From contig JAGUCH010000004.1 in the NCBI GenBank assembly GCA_019096065.1, positions 1,302,001 through 1,366,000 of the forward strand: a DNA stretch of 64,000 nucleotides. Direction: 5' to 3'. Made by a program: the position numbers and the translations under genes. Source of the stretch: Paracyclopina nana. Lineage: Eukaryota; Arthropoda; Copepoda; Cyclopoida; Cyclopettidae. The notes under the pieces were generated by a model. It was not told the origin of the DNA. It was given only the letters and a program-made list of their open reading frames with translations, and searched no databases. The stretch's first letter is position 1. Each line of letters starts with the position of its first letter. This document shows, piece by piece, positions 1 through 12,669 of this stretch.

Positions 1-39
1 TTCATCTTTTATCAAAGTAATGTGATGACAGATAGTTTG

Positions 40-165
40 TTTTGAAATATGCAGAAAACCATGAGACAAAAAACAGCAAAAATTGCCATTAAAAACGCTG
101 CTCGGCCCCAAGCTGAACTCATAGAGTGGCAGTCAGTAACAGATTCACTTTTTCTTTAGACAATT
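40..165. repeat. dispersed repeat, copy also at window end
   Basis: A stretch containing 'cgctgctcggccccaagctg' is nearly repeated in the same orientation at 63893-64000. Flanking runs such as cagcaaaaattgccatt against tagcaaaaatttccatt also match. It is interspersed, not coding; no terminal repeats could be defined. Confidence 0.7.
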
Positions 166-206
166 TTTTCCTTACCTTTTTATAGGCATTCTTAATACAT
201 GAACAA

Positions 207-292
207 GGCATACAGCCGATTCGGCCCATTTATTTACTTCTTCAGAGCAGCCTGGTGAGTGCAATTTCTGAGCCGCATTCTTTATGAAAACG
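207..292 (-). mobile_element. degenerate MITE copy (GCGGCTCCGAAA family)
   Basis: In reverse orientation this stretch matches the unit tandemly arrayed at 11675-11998 and 14948-15397. It shares the landmarks TTCAGAGCAG, TTTATTTACTTCTTC and the end GAGCCGCATTCTTTAT. It is a single divergent copy and shows the unit also exists outside arrays. Confidence 0.65.
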
Positions 293-297
293 GGCTA

Positions 298-734
298 ATA
301 TCCCGTTCATGTGCCCCCAAATTCCTTACGATAATGCACGTCGGACGCCTTATGGAAAGGAGAAAAATTGTCTTATGACAAACACAAAAGTAAACTTCTG
401 CTGATGCTAATACTAAGGAAAAAACGGGTCAATTTTAAGACTATTGGAAAGTAAACACTCAAAGTTTATTTCAATTTCAGAGTCAAACTGGTTACTTTTG
501 AATCAATATGTTTCTCACAAATTCCCATGAACCAACTCAAAATTTGCAGAGTTATTACATGTAAGAAACAGGTGAAATAATCAATGTTTATCGGAATATT
601 GCCCTAAATTTGTTAACTCGATTCCTGGTTCAACTAGTTGAGAAGCCCTTCTTAAGTGGTTTGATAGCAAAACTCCGTTGCCTTATGACAATTTTTTACT
701 TTCCGAAAAGCAACTTTGCACATGAACGGGATAT
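298..734. mobile_element. MITE, about 437 bp, ATATCCCGTTCATGTG ends
   Basis: The left end ATATCCCGTTCATGTG (298-313) is perfectly inverted at 719-734. If the element proper starts at TCCCG it is flanked by TA on both sides, as in Tc1/mariner-like insertions. There is no transposase reading frame inside. A related copy lies inverted at 3640-4015 and part of another at 63658-63795, so this is a multi-copy non-autonomous family. Confidence 0.7.
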
Positions 735-3639
735 AAATAGTCAAAAGAAGTGCCATTTCACCAGGAAAATGAGCGAAAATGTTCCGAAAGACATATCTTC
801 CTGGCCCTAATTGGAGACTTTCAACCAGGGACATTTTCACTTCAAGCAACTGATACATCAGTGAATTTTTCATGTGTCTCCCATTCAGTGCAGTTTGGAA
901 ACCATGCCCTTGCCTTGGGAAAAAATGAATTTCACACAGCATTACAGGCATGGCGGGAAAAAGGTGCCATTGATGGGCAGGAAATCCCAGTTTTACCCTG
1001 CATGCTGCTGCATGGCATAAACACGTGGGGCAAAAAGGTCCCTTTATCAACTCTCAAATGCATGGCTAATTTTTTCATGGCTCCCCATCAAAATCTGTTT
1101 CAGTACGTTGAAAATTGAGTGTAGCATAGCATTTTGGCCCTCCCCAATCATGCATGCAAAATGCATTTTGGGTTCTTCACCAGGTGATGATGTCAATCGC
1201 CTTTTTTGGGGCGGGCAGCTGCCCATGATCAATTGTAGTTTTTCTAGGTGTCGTATAGTGTACATGTATACGCGTATTTTAGCAGCAGCGGAAGGAAAAA
1301 AGAAATATGATTAAGGAAGAAACTTTGGCTGACAATGAAGGCAGCTGTACACATCTGAATATCTATCCATTTTTTGGTGGAAAAGCAGCTGTTTTCACAC
1401 ATGTCAGCTGCTCAAAACTATCCACGCATCACCTGCCTTGCTACACTTTGCTGAGCCTTTGACATTAGCACATTATAGTATACATAGGAAAATGACTGAC
1501 AAAGTGTTATTTGGTCAATATTTATAGCAGAGCAGGCAATTTCGATTTTTCCAGCAGTCCTTTGTTTTAAAGGGTGGCTACACATAAAATGTTGCATGCT
1601 CGTTTCATAGACGTGCAGTTACAGTACAAGTACAATTTGGTTTGATGTAAAATGCCAGGGCATCTGCCCCAATACTACATTTTGTCAAAGCTCCAGCTGC
1701 TCTATCGTGCGCAAGCCGTGATTGAATTTTCACATCATTTCAAATGGAGCCATGAAACTTTTTTGCCATATGAACTATATAGCTGTGCTCCTCCCATGAC
1801 ACAAAGGGAAAAATGCTTTGTAGCCAAAAATAAGCCGGATAGCAGGGACCTTTTTGAATGAAGTTTTTTTAGCAAACTTGGAATTTTAGATATTTTTTGC
1901 AAGAAACCGAATGCATATAAAATATTGCGGTGATCTTGTGGCATTTTCCAACTCACCACATCGCAAATTGAATTTTATCATCAAATAGTTTTTTTGCATG
2001 AAAGCTGTAATTATTATATGTATGAGGCTTTTTACCTAGGTATATGTGAAAAATCAAACAGCCTAGTGTGCTGACACTTCCATGTTAAATGTACTCTCCC
2101 TAGTTACTATACACTGGGAATATGCCACACCTACTTAAATTGATAGAGAGAGAGAGGATTTCATGCATACAAAGAGGACAAAAGTTGGGACGGCATATGC
2201 AGAAACCGGAACGGAAATCAGCCCAAAAAATCTGACTGTCATCCAAATAGAATGAAAATCACGCTGAGCAGTTAACAAAAGTTCTCTATTTAGTGTATAG
2301 TATAGTATCATAACAATAACATTGGTGCAGGGCGATCCTAGCGGCCTTTTTGAGCAACAGCTGGGATTTTCAGCTAGCACTGCTTCTTGAGAAAAAAACT
2401 GAGTTGCCGCGTTTTTTGCAAATCCAGAAATAGTTCAAAATAAAGACCCCAAAAAAGCAAATTATACTTTTTAAAGAATTTCTTTATGAAATATACTATG
2501 TATAATAGCCATACAAATATCAAGATGCTAAAAATAAAAGTAATCATTCATAATGATTTTTTAAGAAGTTAAAAAAGTGACTCGACGCATCGAAATAAAA
2601 CTTGATGTTGAGCTCAACTCCCAAGTATTTCTTCAAAAATGTTGGTAGATGGCATATGTCTTTATGATTCTATTGTCTATAATTAGCAGCATATTTTTTC
2701 CTGATCTTTGCGTTCTTTTTTATTTTCTATTTAAAAGAACCTTCCAATTGTGGGTGGTTCAAAGTCAAGTTGTTCCACCTGTGGGTAATCTTGTTTTATG
2801 CCCAAAATCCATTTAAATAATGGAATTGGGAGGGGAGAAATGACCTTTAAGCAAACATCCCTTTTTGTGCTTTTAAAAAACCCTCTGTTTAGCCTAAAAA
2901 GTGCAATTGTAAATTCCCACTTGTCTTTTTTTTGGCCGAGACTTTAATCCAAACCAAATATTTGCAAATATGTGATAATTACTGCTGTGCAGATTTTTTG
3001 CGCGCGTGCAGAGTAATTTAAAGGAGGTTTTCATGTATAACAAATCGCACAGATGTTATATAGATTTTTATGCTACATAAGCAGCCTTATTTTTCCTGCT
3101 ACCATTTTGACGAGTACAGTCACCGTTTCCAGCAGAGTAAAAAGTAATGATAATGCACCAGTGAAATCTAAAATTACTGGACATTGGACCAACAGGATGC
3201 GCACCTGTGAGCTAAGTGATCTATGAGTTGAGAATGTTCCCACAACCAAATTATGGGAGCAAAGTTTGGACGAATGACTTTGCGCAGAAAATAAAATAAT
3301 AATAAAACCATTGGATTACTGTGGTCATAGCCAAGTTTCTCACACAGCAGCCATTCTTCCAGTTCAAAAGAGAGGCCAACAAAACTACACATGCGAAAAG
3401 AAATCCCATATATATACAAATTACTACTGAGATTGATCACGCATAATTTGACCGGTTCTACTTCTCAATTCGCGGAAAAAATATATTGCTGTTTTAATTG
3501 GAAATTACATTTCGCACTACCAGGAACTGTTTCTGGCAGTTTCTGGCTGATTTTTTGCTTCGAAATTCGACTCACGCCGCGATTATCAAGGAAATTGCAA
3601 AGTAGCGGCCATAAAAAAGCCATTTAGGGAAAACTGCAT
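735..3639. other. gene-free interval between inverted repeats
   Basis: I see no credible coding exon. Open frames here are short, lack splice-supported extension and do not resemble proteins. A (GA)n run lies near 2143-2158. The interval is bounded by inverted copies of one repeat (298-734 and 3640-4015), so it could be the body of a larger fold-back element, but it has no recognisable transposase. Confidence 0.5.
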
Positions 3640-4015
3640 CATCAAGATGAGACCGAAATGATCAAAGTCCATTTCTCAACTGTATATGCTGTGCAAAGTC
3701 TTTTGCTGTTCGGAGCATAAAAATTGTCACAAAGCAAGGGAGTTTTGCTATGAAACCGCTTAAAAAAGGGCTAGTTCTCAACTAGTTGAGCCAAGAAACG
3801 AGTTTACAAATTTAGGGCATAATTTGGAAAAATAGCTAGATTATGCATCTTTGTTGAAATTGCTCTGCAATTTAAAGAGTTGGATCATACTAATTCGTGT
3901 TTTTCATAATTCAGAAGTAACCACTTTGGCATTGAAATTGCAGAAAAGTTTAAATGTTTACTTCTAAGCTAAAATTGACCCGTATTTTCATTAACTATTC
4001 CTTTTTGATTAAAAA
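3640..4015. repeat. inverted, decayed copy of the 298-734 MITE
   Basis: Read on the minus strand, this segment matches 405-734 in order: the run around acgggtcaatttt, then GGTTACTT, TGCCCTAAATTTGT, TCAACTAGTTGAGAA and the segment ending CTTTGCACA. The outer ends no longer carry the ATATCCCG terminus. Confidence 0.65.
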
Positions 4016-4767
4016 CATATATTCTATATTCACACTATCCGGCATTTTTTGAGTGAATTGAGCTGTAATGATAAAAAACGTGACCCGACTTCCAAAAAGC
4101 ATAAAAAACTATGGATGTAGAATTATTCATAGCATGGCGCCCATCTGCAGCTTTTCAATTTGGGAGCAATACGCGTATGAAAATGGCTACTAGTATAGCA
4201 GTATTTTTGTGGAAAAATTCCCTCGAGCAATTTGAAAAAAAGGGGGAACAAATGCGGGTATGTAGTAGTATAAGGGTGGAGTAAACAGCAGTATGGCAGA
4301 GTGGAGGGGCTTTCTAGTTCCCTTTTGTGCTATGCCATAGTACTGTAGAATACGATATTTCTTATCGCTCGTCTGTGAGTGAGAGAGAGCTCGGGATCGA
4401 TGGTGGTCTTCGCAGTGCTTTCCCCACCATGCCGCCTTACACGAGTCAACATGGAAATGGACCGATTTCCCACCCGACGAGCACTGATTTATGCCCAGTT
4501 TTATGCCCGAAAAAGCCCATTTTGAGGGCCTTTTTCGATCCCTCGCGACGGCAGCGCCACCTATAGGACATTTTTGCATTAACGCTACCTTATACAGTAA
4601 AAATAGAAGAATGCTTTCTTTTTCCCCTCGGTGGATGCCTACAACCAGCTCTCGTGCTTCCTTGGTATGTCTAGTACTCTTGTGGAACACAAGCTGAAGA
4701 CATTTGTAGTGCCATGCATCACGAAAGTCAGTTGCCGGCTTTCCTACGTCAGTGATCAACCACCGAG
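4016..4767. other. upstream region of the HLH gene
   Basis: No coding exon is supported before the HLH start. A GA-rich run (gtgagtgagagagagctc, near 4373) and a minus-strand AGGTGGCGC motif (4554-4562) are the only marked features. It probably contains the promoter and 5' UTR of the gene starting at 4768. Confidence 0.4.
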
Positions 4768-6389
4768 ATGAGTCAAGATGGCGAAGAAATCAGCCAGGGA
4801 CGAAATAAAGGACCCGAAATAAAGGACCCAGAACCAGAACAAGACAAGCAGAAACTGCAGGTAAAACTATGGTATACTGCAATATTTAGGATATTAGTGA
4901 ATTTTCCAACATCATCACACTAATGAGAAGCCATTTTCACATCTGTTATAGTTATCTGAATTTTTATGGGGAAAGCTCATGTTTCTTAGTAGTAGACTCT
5001 CGAAAGAAGGGATTCATGACGAGGTCCCAAGGGAAATCAGGGCTTTCTTGGCCGATTAATCATGGCTTCCTCTCTGCAGGTGGATCAGGAGACAGTTAGC
5101 GCAAATCCGGCGGCCAAATCATCAGCGGCAGCGATGACAACTTCAAAAATGCCCTCATCCTCGGCCATACGAGCGCTGTCAAGCTTTGACAGGCTCCTGC
5201 CAAGATACAGTGACCAGTACGAGAGTCGGAAGAGGAAAAGCAGCAGCGAGGAGAGTGCAGCTCTTCATTCTGATGAATCATCGGCCAAGCTGGCGAAAAA
5301 GTCTGCCAATGCTGCTGCAGCTGCAGCCAGTGCAAAAAAGGAGTACTCCAAATTGAGGACCTTGGTGCCAGCCCTGAGTGAACGGCAGGACTTGTCCAAG
5401 GTGGAGATCATCGAGGAGACAATTCGGTACATTGATGCGCTGCATCACCAATTGGCAGCCAGATCATCATCGACTCCGGCCAACAATCACAGCAGTGCCA
5501 ACCAAGAAGAGGCCAATGATGATGATAATAATGATCCTCGGCATAGTGAAAGCAATCCGGAGAGTGAGTCCAGCTGAAGTTTTCTTCGCATGATTGCTTG
5601 GGGTCGTCTCAATTTATCCCACAGCACAGCTGTTATGAGACTTTCGTTTTGGCCATGGTTATCAAGAGGGGACATGTCAAATGTTTGCCATACCTCACAG
5701 ATGGTCTCATATCGTATACATTGTAGTAGATGGGGACGTTACTCTTAAGCAGCTAGTCGTAATCTTGAGTATATGGCCACACCATGTGGCGTACTCGTTC
5801 ACCTAACAAAGAAATCCGAGATGTGCTAATGAAGAACTTCTACTATATAGTTAAGGGAACGAGCTTTCTAGTAGGCTACGCTATATAGTACATTAGAAAG
5901 CTCTTGGATGGATCACTGCAGTTTGAGGTTTCTGACCCTATTTGCCAAAATTGCCATATATTTGTCCACAAGGGCGTTTATAGACATTGTGCTCCACTAT
6001 AATAAGTGGCAACTCAAATATTGACCTGAAAGTCTATAATGTAGCATGTTTTATAAGGGCGTGGCACTTTGGGGGGGCTAAAAAAGTAGCTTATTGCTCT
6101 TTTTTAACTGAATTTGAAGTAATTTTGCCAACTTTTTTCAGATTCTTCACCCCTCAAAACCCTGGTATGCTCAAGTCGTCCACGAAGAGCAATGAGCTTC
6201 AATTCCCCTCCAGCCTCGTCCAATTTGAATTCTGCAACCTCAGATGTCACAGCCTCCACATCTGGTTCATCGAGCTCGGATCGAAGCTCGGCTGGTGATG
6301 TCAAAGCTGCAGTGGAAAATATTCAAGCCATGTTTGCAGCATATTTGGAACAACAACAAGGCTCTTCATCAGACGAATCCACGAGTTGA
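4768..6389 (+). CDS. helix-loop-helix transcriptional regulator
   Basis: Three exons, 4768-4860, 5080-5563 and 6142-6389, join in phases 0 and 1 and give 274 residues. The donors are CAG|gtaaaa and AGA|gtgagt; the acceptors are ctgcag| and ttcag|. Residues about 118-157 form an HLH: helix 1 KKEYSKLRTLVPAL, a short loop, then LSKVEIIEETIRYIDALHHQL. The region before helix 1 is alanine and lysine rich (SANAAAAAASAKK) and lacks a clear DNA-contacting basic segment, so an Id/emc-like dimerising role is possible; KRKSSSEES earlier may be a nuclear localisation signal. The flanks are low-complexity Ser/Ala/Asn. An alternative ATG at 5062 lies in frame just inside intron 1 and would give a shorter N terminus. 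The HLH assignment is strong; the subfamily is not recognised. Confidence 0.8.
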
Positions 6390-7138
6390 TCTCGATAGCA
6401 CATATAGAGCATTTTTTAGCTATTTCTGGCGTCAATGGAAAATATACTACTATTAGTTATGATTTACTAACTAAACAACTCAGAAATATTTTCTACACCA
6501 AAAAATTATTTTAGAAATTGTGAGCTTTTCCTAATATCAAAGGATTTTAAACAAAATAGATGAAATTAATGGTTTTCGGAACTTTCATTAAACGGAACAT
6601 TTGGAACTTGTATCACGCAACCTCTATTATAAAAATGCAATTTTTTAAGTAACTTGAGCTATAATTAAACTCAAATGTCAAAGCAAAGCTAACTATGGTA
6701 GATAAAAATGTGATATCCTGTTTTTAAATACCAACTGTCATTTTTTCTATTAAGCTTCAATTTTGCAAAGCTTCGATTGAGAGCTTCCCTAGATTTGATT
6801 TCTGCAGCAAAGTTGCACATGGCTAAGGAAGTCACAACCAACTTTGTGCAAGATCGGTCTGAGTGCATGACTTCAGTCATGGCATTTGCCAAAATTGGCT
6901 GTAAAGAGAAAAAGATTCTCATTGTGCATAATGGAAGAAGGGTTCAATGGGGCATGCATGAGTTCCATAGAATAAACCTAAAATTACTCATCTGTGTGGC
7001 AAACAATTTAGATTTCACGGTTGCCTAGAATGCAATAAAAGAACAGGGTCTATTTTAGTACTTTAAAACTTCAGTTTATTTTCCATCAGCAAAAGAGTGG
7101 CCCAGCAGGCTTGCATATACACAGTACACACACACATC
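6390..7138. other. convergent intergenic region
   Basis: The region lies between the stop of the HLH gene (+) and the stop of the dpr gene (-), so it holds both 3' UTRs. A CA microsatellite near 7120-7137 falls just after the dpr stop. No gene is seen; the open frames here have no support. Confidence 0.5.
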
Positions 7139-9090
7139 CTAGCGGATCCACCAAAGGGCTACTAGGTAGATAAGCACATGTGCCAAAGAGTTGAGGTTGG
7201 AATTTGCATCAGAAGTGTTGTCATTGCGATCATCAGACATGGCTGCCAAAGTTCCGCCTATAATGAAAAGATCTTAGAGCCTCCCGCCATTTCAAGGCCT
7301 TTCACGCGTTCATTCAAGCTTTAGGTACACTTGCACTCAGCGCGACTAGTGCGCCTGCCGTGCTGGGCCACGTGCAAGGCAAGCAAGTGTAAACAAACGC
7401 ATCTAGCAGCTGCGCTTATCAAAAGACTCGCTTAAAGCCTATTTTAAGGCAAAATGCTACGCACCTTTGACTACGTGCAAATTTATTGACACAACCTTCA
7501 ATTCGTCCGGATGGCACTCGTACTGTCCGCTGTGTCTGGAATCCACTTCGTCAATGCTGACTGTTGACTCGAAGGAGAAGAACTTGGACTTTGCAGTTGC
7601 AGTCGCGAGCTTGGAACTTTTGCTCTGTTTTGAGGCCTTGACAAATGGCTGAATGTGCCACTCTTTAGATTGCAAAAGCGAGCCATCGTGGTACCTTAAA
7701 TGGACATTACTCTCGGTGAAAAATTACCCCAAGTTTTTGCTCACAAAAAAATACAAAAAGAGTGTTCATCCTCTCGCGGCCATCATTATTATCATGCGCT
7801 GGCCGCGCGCAAATCTGATCATTATTCAACAACTTTTATCCAGCTAAGTAAAAGCATGCAGCTTTCTTTCTTCGGCCGAAGCCATTTTCCCCTTTTTTCC
7901 TATTGGAGCTACTGCAACTGTAAGGAAATTGCTAGCTTACCAATTCACTGAATTTGGCCTTTGCAAAGCGTCTGTTATCGAGCATTTCAGGGTGACCGAG
8001 CTGCCAGCCTGGGCATGGATATCCGGGCCTCCCTCTATTTTAACCTCAGGTACTGAAATAAGCAAGAAAAGACCTTAGACTAAAGCCAGATTCAAGGTAT
8101 GTAATTCAGGCTTTTTTCCCTGCCACTTTAGAGTGTTAGATGGCGCCACCAAAGAAGTGGTGAAAATGCCAGAAGTGGATTTGCTTGTTGACATGCATGT
8201 TTTGGCATTTTTGACGCTCAAATGGTGACTAATAGTTGCTAATCGCAGCTCCGTCTCGCGGATTACTTAAAGTTGCTTAGCAGCGCCATCTATGCAGATT
8301 TTACAAGGCATTTCAAGGAACAAATAGATCGTAGAGCAAATATGCACGAAAATCAGATTATTGTGCTCACCAATAACTTTGAGATGCACATCGAAACTCA
8401 TTTTGGGCTCGGTGCTGATTTGGCATTCGTAAATGCCTTCGTCGGTTTTCTGCACAGACCTGAAAGCAGCAGAAGATCGAGATTTTGACTTTTTTCACTG
8501 TAAGCTAGGTGGCAAATTGCACTTTTGCTCACTTGATGTGAAGATTCCATTCTGAGCTTGGATGAGGACGAAGAACCTTGAAACGCTCATCCGAGATGAA
8601 AATGCTCGAGTCCACGCTAAGAATGTAGGAATCCGATTTGCGAATCCAAGACACCTAAAAGTGCAAATGTCAGCCTATTGACAACTGGAGCAACACCAAT
8701 AACTAAAATGTGGAAGCAGCTTACAGCTTTCCCCCCAGTTTGTTTCACTGCACACGACATCAGTGCGTTTTCGCCAATTTGAACCGTCAGGTTTTTGGCC
8801 ATTCTTCGAAAATCGAAGTATGGGCCTGAGTAGAGCCCAGTAAAAAGTGGCTTGCCAGACGAGTCTGTGACAATGGGCAGTTCCATTGCGTCCACTCGAT
8901 CTGAAAATTAGAAAAATCAGATGAGCTTGTCAATATGCCTTACACTCTGCATGAAAAATGCATCAATACAAGCTAGGGTTATGGTTATTATTACCAATGT
9001 CTTGCACCAGAGAAACGTCAATGCCATGAATCATTTGAGGTGTTTGCTGGGTGAAATAGTCCCCTTGCTGCTCTCCAGAAGTGGCAACGC
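7139..9090 (-). CDS. Dpr-family two-Ig cell-surface receptor, 5' exon missing
   Basis: Seven minus-strand exons join with matching phases: 9090-8995, 8900-8725, 8654-8533, 8459-8371, 8052-7941, 7694-7465, 7257-7139. Ig1 has the dpr signature: GPYFDF near its start, LMSCAVK for the first cysteine strand, VSWIRK, then DEGIYECQIS. Ig2 carries VTLKCSI, VNWYHDG and HSGQYECHP. The C terminus is a hydrophobic tail (LAHVLIYLVALWW) ending in IR, compatible with GPI anchoring, as in many family members. Dpr proteins bind DIP Ig proteins to specify synaptic partners in insects. The first visible exon begins after a clear TTTTTTTCAG acceptor, so the signal-peptide exon lies further upstream, not identified. 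Which dpr paralogue this is cannot be told. Confidence 0.9.
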
Positions 9091-11674
9091 CTGAAAAAAA
9101 GCAAATAATTGACAATAGTGACATAACAATAACAAATGCAAGTAGCACGCCTAGCGGACGGAAAGTTGAAACTTTTGGGATTAGGGAGTAGTCGATTCAA
9201 AATTCAGTGCTACCAGATAAAATATTCACTGGTTTGTTTTGCTAAAAAAATACTGAGATGAATGCTTATTTTGAAAAAGAATGCCCGATTTTGCTGCTCG
9301 AAAGTGATAACTCTTTCTTGAATAAACAAACAAGTGCGCCGGAATTTTGGATCGTTTGCATCGTCTATCAGGAAAAGGATTAAAAAAAGACCGATCTTAG
9401 GACAATTTTTGTTTTCATTAGCTATTTTTGTAGTTTCTTGTCGGCTACAAGTTCTCTTACATTTAGAAAATTTTGAAAAATAATAGAGCAAGTTTTTTGG
9501 CACGCTAAATGAGAAGTCTGCAGATTATTTTGATTCTTGGTTTTGTATTTAAGCCTCATAAAAAGTAGCACGGTTGTGTAAACAAATCCCAAGTATTGCT
9601 TCAGTGATGTCACTTGATGGCGTATCAATGTTATGATACTTTTGTCTATACAGAAATGAGTGGCAGCTCAGCTTAGATAACATTATGACGATGGGCATAT
9701 ATGCCATATTTTTCACTTGTTGTTACCCAAAGCACTTCATATACATAGTATGAGAAAGGCAAACACCATACTGGGAAATCAGGTTATGCCATAGAGCAAC
9801 AACACCCTAGCAACTATGTTATAAAGTGGGGTTCCCCTTAAAGAAGGTAAAAGGACTCAATAATGGGGGCCATAAAAAGAAAACCTTTTCATTCCGCTGC
9901 GTTCATGACAGAAGGCAATATTTTTTCTTATTCAGCAATAGGACTGCTGGTTGGGGTAAATCGTTTGCACAGCAAAGCATTTATGAATTCTTGGCTATCA
10001 AGTGACTTCTTGGCTTGCTATTAATGTTCTCCTTGCCTTGATTAGGCAGGGCTTCAAGCTCGAGTTGATCGTACTAACTAGAGAAGCGTGGCCTTCAGTC
10101 ATTGAAGCAAGGTAAATATTAGTGGGCCATTGAGTCAGCTGACGCTCAAGCGTGTTAGCCTGATGTAAACAAAAGGTAAACGTGCGCGCGACGGCGCGGC
10201 ACGTCAGGCGCACTGGGCAATTTCAATTTTCAATTAAAGTGCAAATGAGGTCATATTTCGCCTTTCTAAAACGAGCTCTCGACATTTGGATCCTTTCCTG
10301 GCTTTGCTAGCAGCCATTTTCAGCGACCTTGATTCCTTGATTGCATATAATACATTTTGAACACTGCTCCGCTCTTGCAGCTACAAGAACAAGAAAACAG
10401 AAGTCAGAGGTGGTATACAGTTGCCTTTCGTTTCAGCATGCCGCGAAAGGGATCTGGCATCATTTGTTATCGGAAAGCATGTAGCAGCAGCAACTTTACC
10501 TTGTAGCCTAAAAGTGGAAAAAGAGCTGTAACGCAAAGAACGCGAGCGCTTGTTGTGCCCAGAGACGATTTGTCTGAAGAAAAATTGATGCCAGTCTTGT
10601 CAGAAATGAGATTCAAATTCATACTACTACTATGCCATAAACTTTGCTTTGAGGTGAAGAAAGAGAGTCACAGCTATGTAGTAGCAGACGCTGGAGGAAA
10701 AGTTGAATTAGCAAAAGCCAACAAGCAACGGATGTAGAACTTGGTTTTCTGAGCTGACCTAATCATGCACAAGTAATGCTGAAGGTTGCTTTGATCCCAA
10801 TCTGAGAAAACAGCATGTAGACTTTCTTTATACTTACGTAGTCAAGCATTTCTTACATTTGCAATTCAGCCATTTCAGCATTCATGCAGCTGTAGTAGTT
10901 CAGCTGTCGCGCAGTGTATAGAGTGTGGGCGGGCCGGTACACCACAAGCATACAGGCCAATCAACAGCTGACTTCAAGTAAAAAAGTAAACAACTACGCA
11001 ACTGAAAATGGTGCGGCTTAAAGTAGTGGCATTGGATTTACATATGAGAAGCAAACTAGATTTAAATATAGAGTAGCATGCCTGAAAAGTGTGGTATTGA
11101 AGTGTTCCACCAGACTAGTACAGCTTGTTGGTATTTTAATGAGATAAAGCAAGGCCTTGCTTATCAAGGAAAGTAGTGTATGTACGCGCGAGCTGGCTGC
11201 CAAAGTGTCGCATTCATTCTTTTAGCAACCAAGTTCATGTGGATCGAATTATGGCGGCTTTCAACTAAATTGAAATTGCAAGAAGATCGAGTCTTTGCGT
11301 CGTTGCGCACCCACCAAAAATAGACCTTATTCTTTCAGCCTTGATGCTCCGCATATACAGTATTTCTCTTTTAATGTCCTCGAGGCCTCAGCTTTGAAGT
11401 AGTTCTATCATTGTCAAATTGTGTGTGAGTCCATGTACCCAAATCAATCAGACTCTTGCTGGAGAACAACAAGTTTTCAAAATTGGACTGTCAAGAGAAG
11501 TTGTTGGCACTTTTGCCTTTCCAGGCACAAATCAATCTGGTGACCTCTCTGGATCCAAGCACAAAGGGCCATGCTTCGATCACGCGGGTTTCAACCAATT
11601 GGAGCAATGAAAGGTGCGAGAGTCAGCGAAAAAAGCCCTAACGAGTTCTAGTTTTACTTGGTTGGCTGCTGGAA
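9091..11674. other. 5' flank or first intron of the dpr gene
   Basis: No supported exon. The missing signal-peptide exon of the dpr gene should lie here or beyond on the minus strand; it must end in phase 1, but no convincing candidate was found. The sequence is AT-rich with no obvious repeat ends. Confidence 0.35.
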
Positions 11675-11998
11675 ATACAGAATGCGGCTCCGAAAATGCA
11701 CTCAACGGGCTGCTCTGAAGATGAAAATAAAAGGGCGGAATGGGCTAGAGTGCCGTTGCAATTTCGGAGCCGCACTCTGCATATACAGGATGCGGCTCCG
11801 AAAATGCACTCAGCGGACTGCTCTGAAGAAGTAAATAAATGGGCAGAATGGGCTATAGTGCCGTTGCAATTTCGGAGCCGCACTCTGCATATACAGGATG
11901 CGGCTCCGAAAATGCAAGCAGTGGGCTGCTCTGAAGAAATAAACAAATGGGCAGAATGGGCTATAGTGCCGTTGCAATTTCGGGGCCGCACTCTGTAT
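11675..11998. repeat. tandem array: three 108-bp MITE units
   Basis: Three units start at 11675, 11783 and 11891 and the array ends at 11998, so it is exactly 3 x 108 bp. Each unit opens ATACAG(A/G)ATGCGGCTCCGAAA and closes with its approximate inverted complement, TTTCGGAGCCGCACTCTG. Each unit is therefore a small inverted-repeat element joined head to tail. Because 108 is a multiple of three, open frames run through on both strands; these are artefacts of the array, not genes. Confidence 0.9.
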
Positions 11999-12669
11999 CT
12001 AGTACTATAAATGAGAACTTGGAAGACAGCTTCGGAGTAAAATGAAGAAAAATAGTAAGTCAAGCTTTTTTGGTCCTATTTAGGGGGCACTCAACCAAGC
12101 CCGCCCCTGAGACATGCAAATGATGGATGGACGACAAAACAAATACTCACATACTATATCTATATAATATACACAGAAGAACTGCCAAAGAAGTTTGGAG
12201 GCCTCCGCAAGAAAAGCTGATTTCTTTTCAATTTGCCAAGGACCGAAGTAGAAAACCGAATGTATTCTATATGCCTCTGCATTATAGTAATGCGATGAAG
12301 ACAATTTTTGTAGCTTTTGCATTGTTTGGCGCACGCATGGAAACTTTAGCCTTCCATTATCCGCCTCGAATCACGCCACACACCGGTGGTAGCTGCTTCA
12401 TATACTATATATGGGTGTGTGTAAAGGCTGAATAAACTGGCAGAATTGATAGCCTGTCAACTCAAACTGTTGACTGTGTAGTATATAGAAATGCCTAAAC
12501 AATGCCATAAATTGACTGAGCTGGGCTGTTTCCGACTGCCATGGAAAGCGATGTCTTCAAGTCCTTGCATTGTAAGTGACTCCTTCTTTTAAAACAGGTG
12601 AATCAAGGTATTCATGTTATGCTCCTCAAAAAATGTTTTAACTATGAGCCTTTTTGAAATTGCCATTTG
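11999..12669. other. no gene seen
   Basis: Between the MITE array and the GC-rich minisatellite. Open frames at 12080-12435 on both strands are short, overlap each other and show no domain or splice support. Confidence 0.4.

Noticed and set aside
9018-9200. Signal-peptide-like frame at the 5' side of the dpr gene
   Set aside because: The hydrophobic run is a translated polypyrimidine tract ending in TTTTTTTCAG, a splice acceptor; no ATG starts it in the right frame upstream.
11638-12063. Open frames on both strands over the 108-bp array
   Set aside because: Same reason: exact in-frame tandem repeats keep all phases open or closed together.
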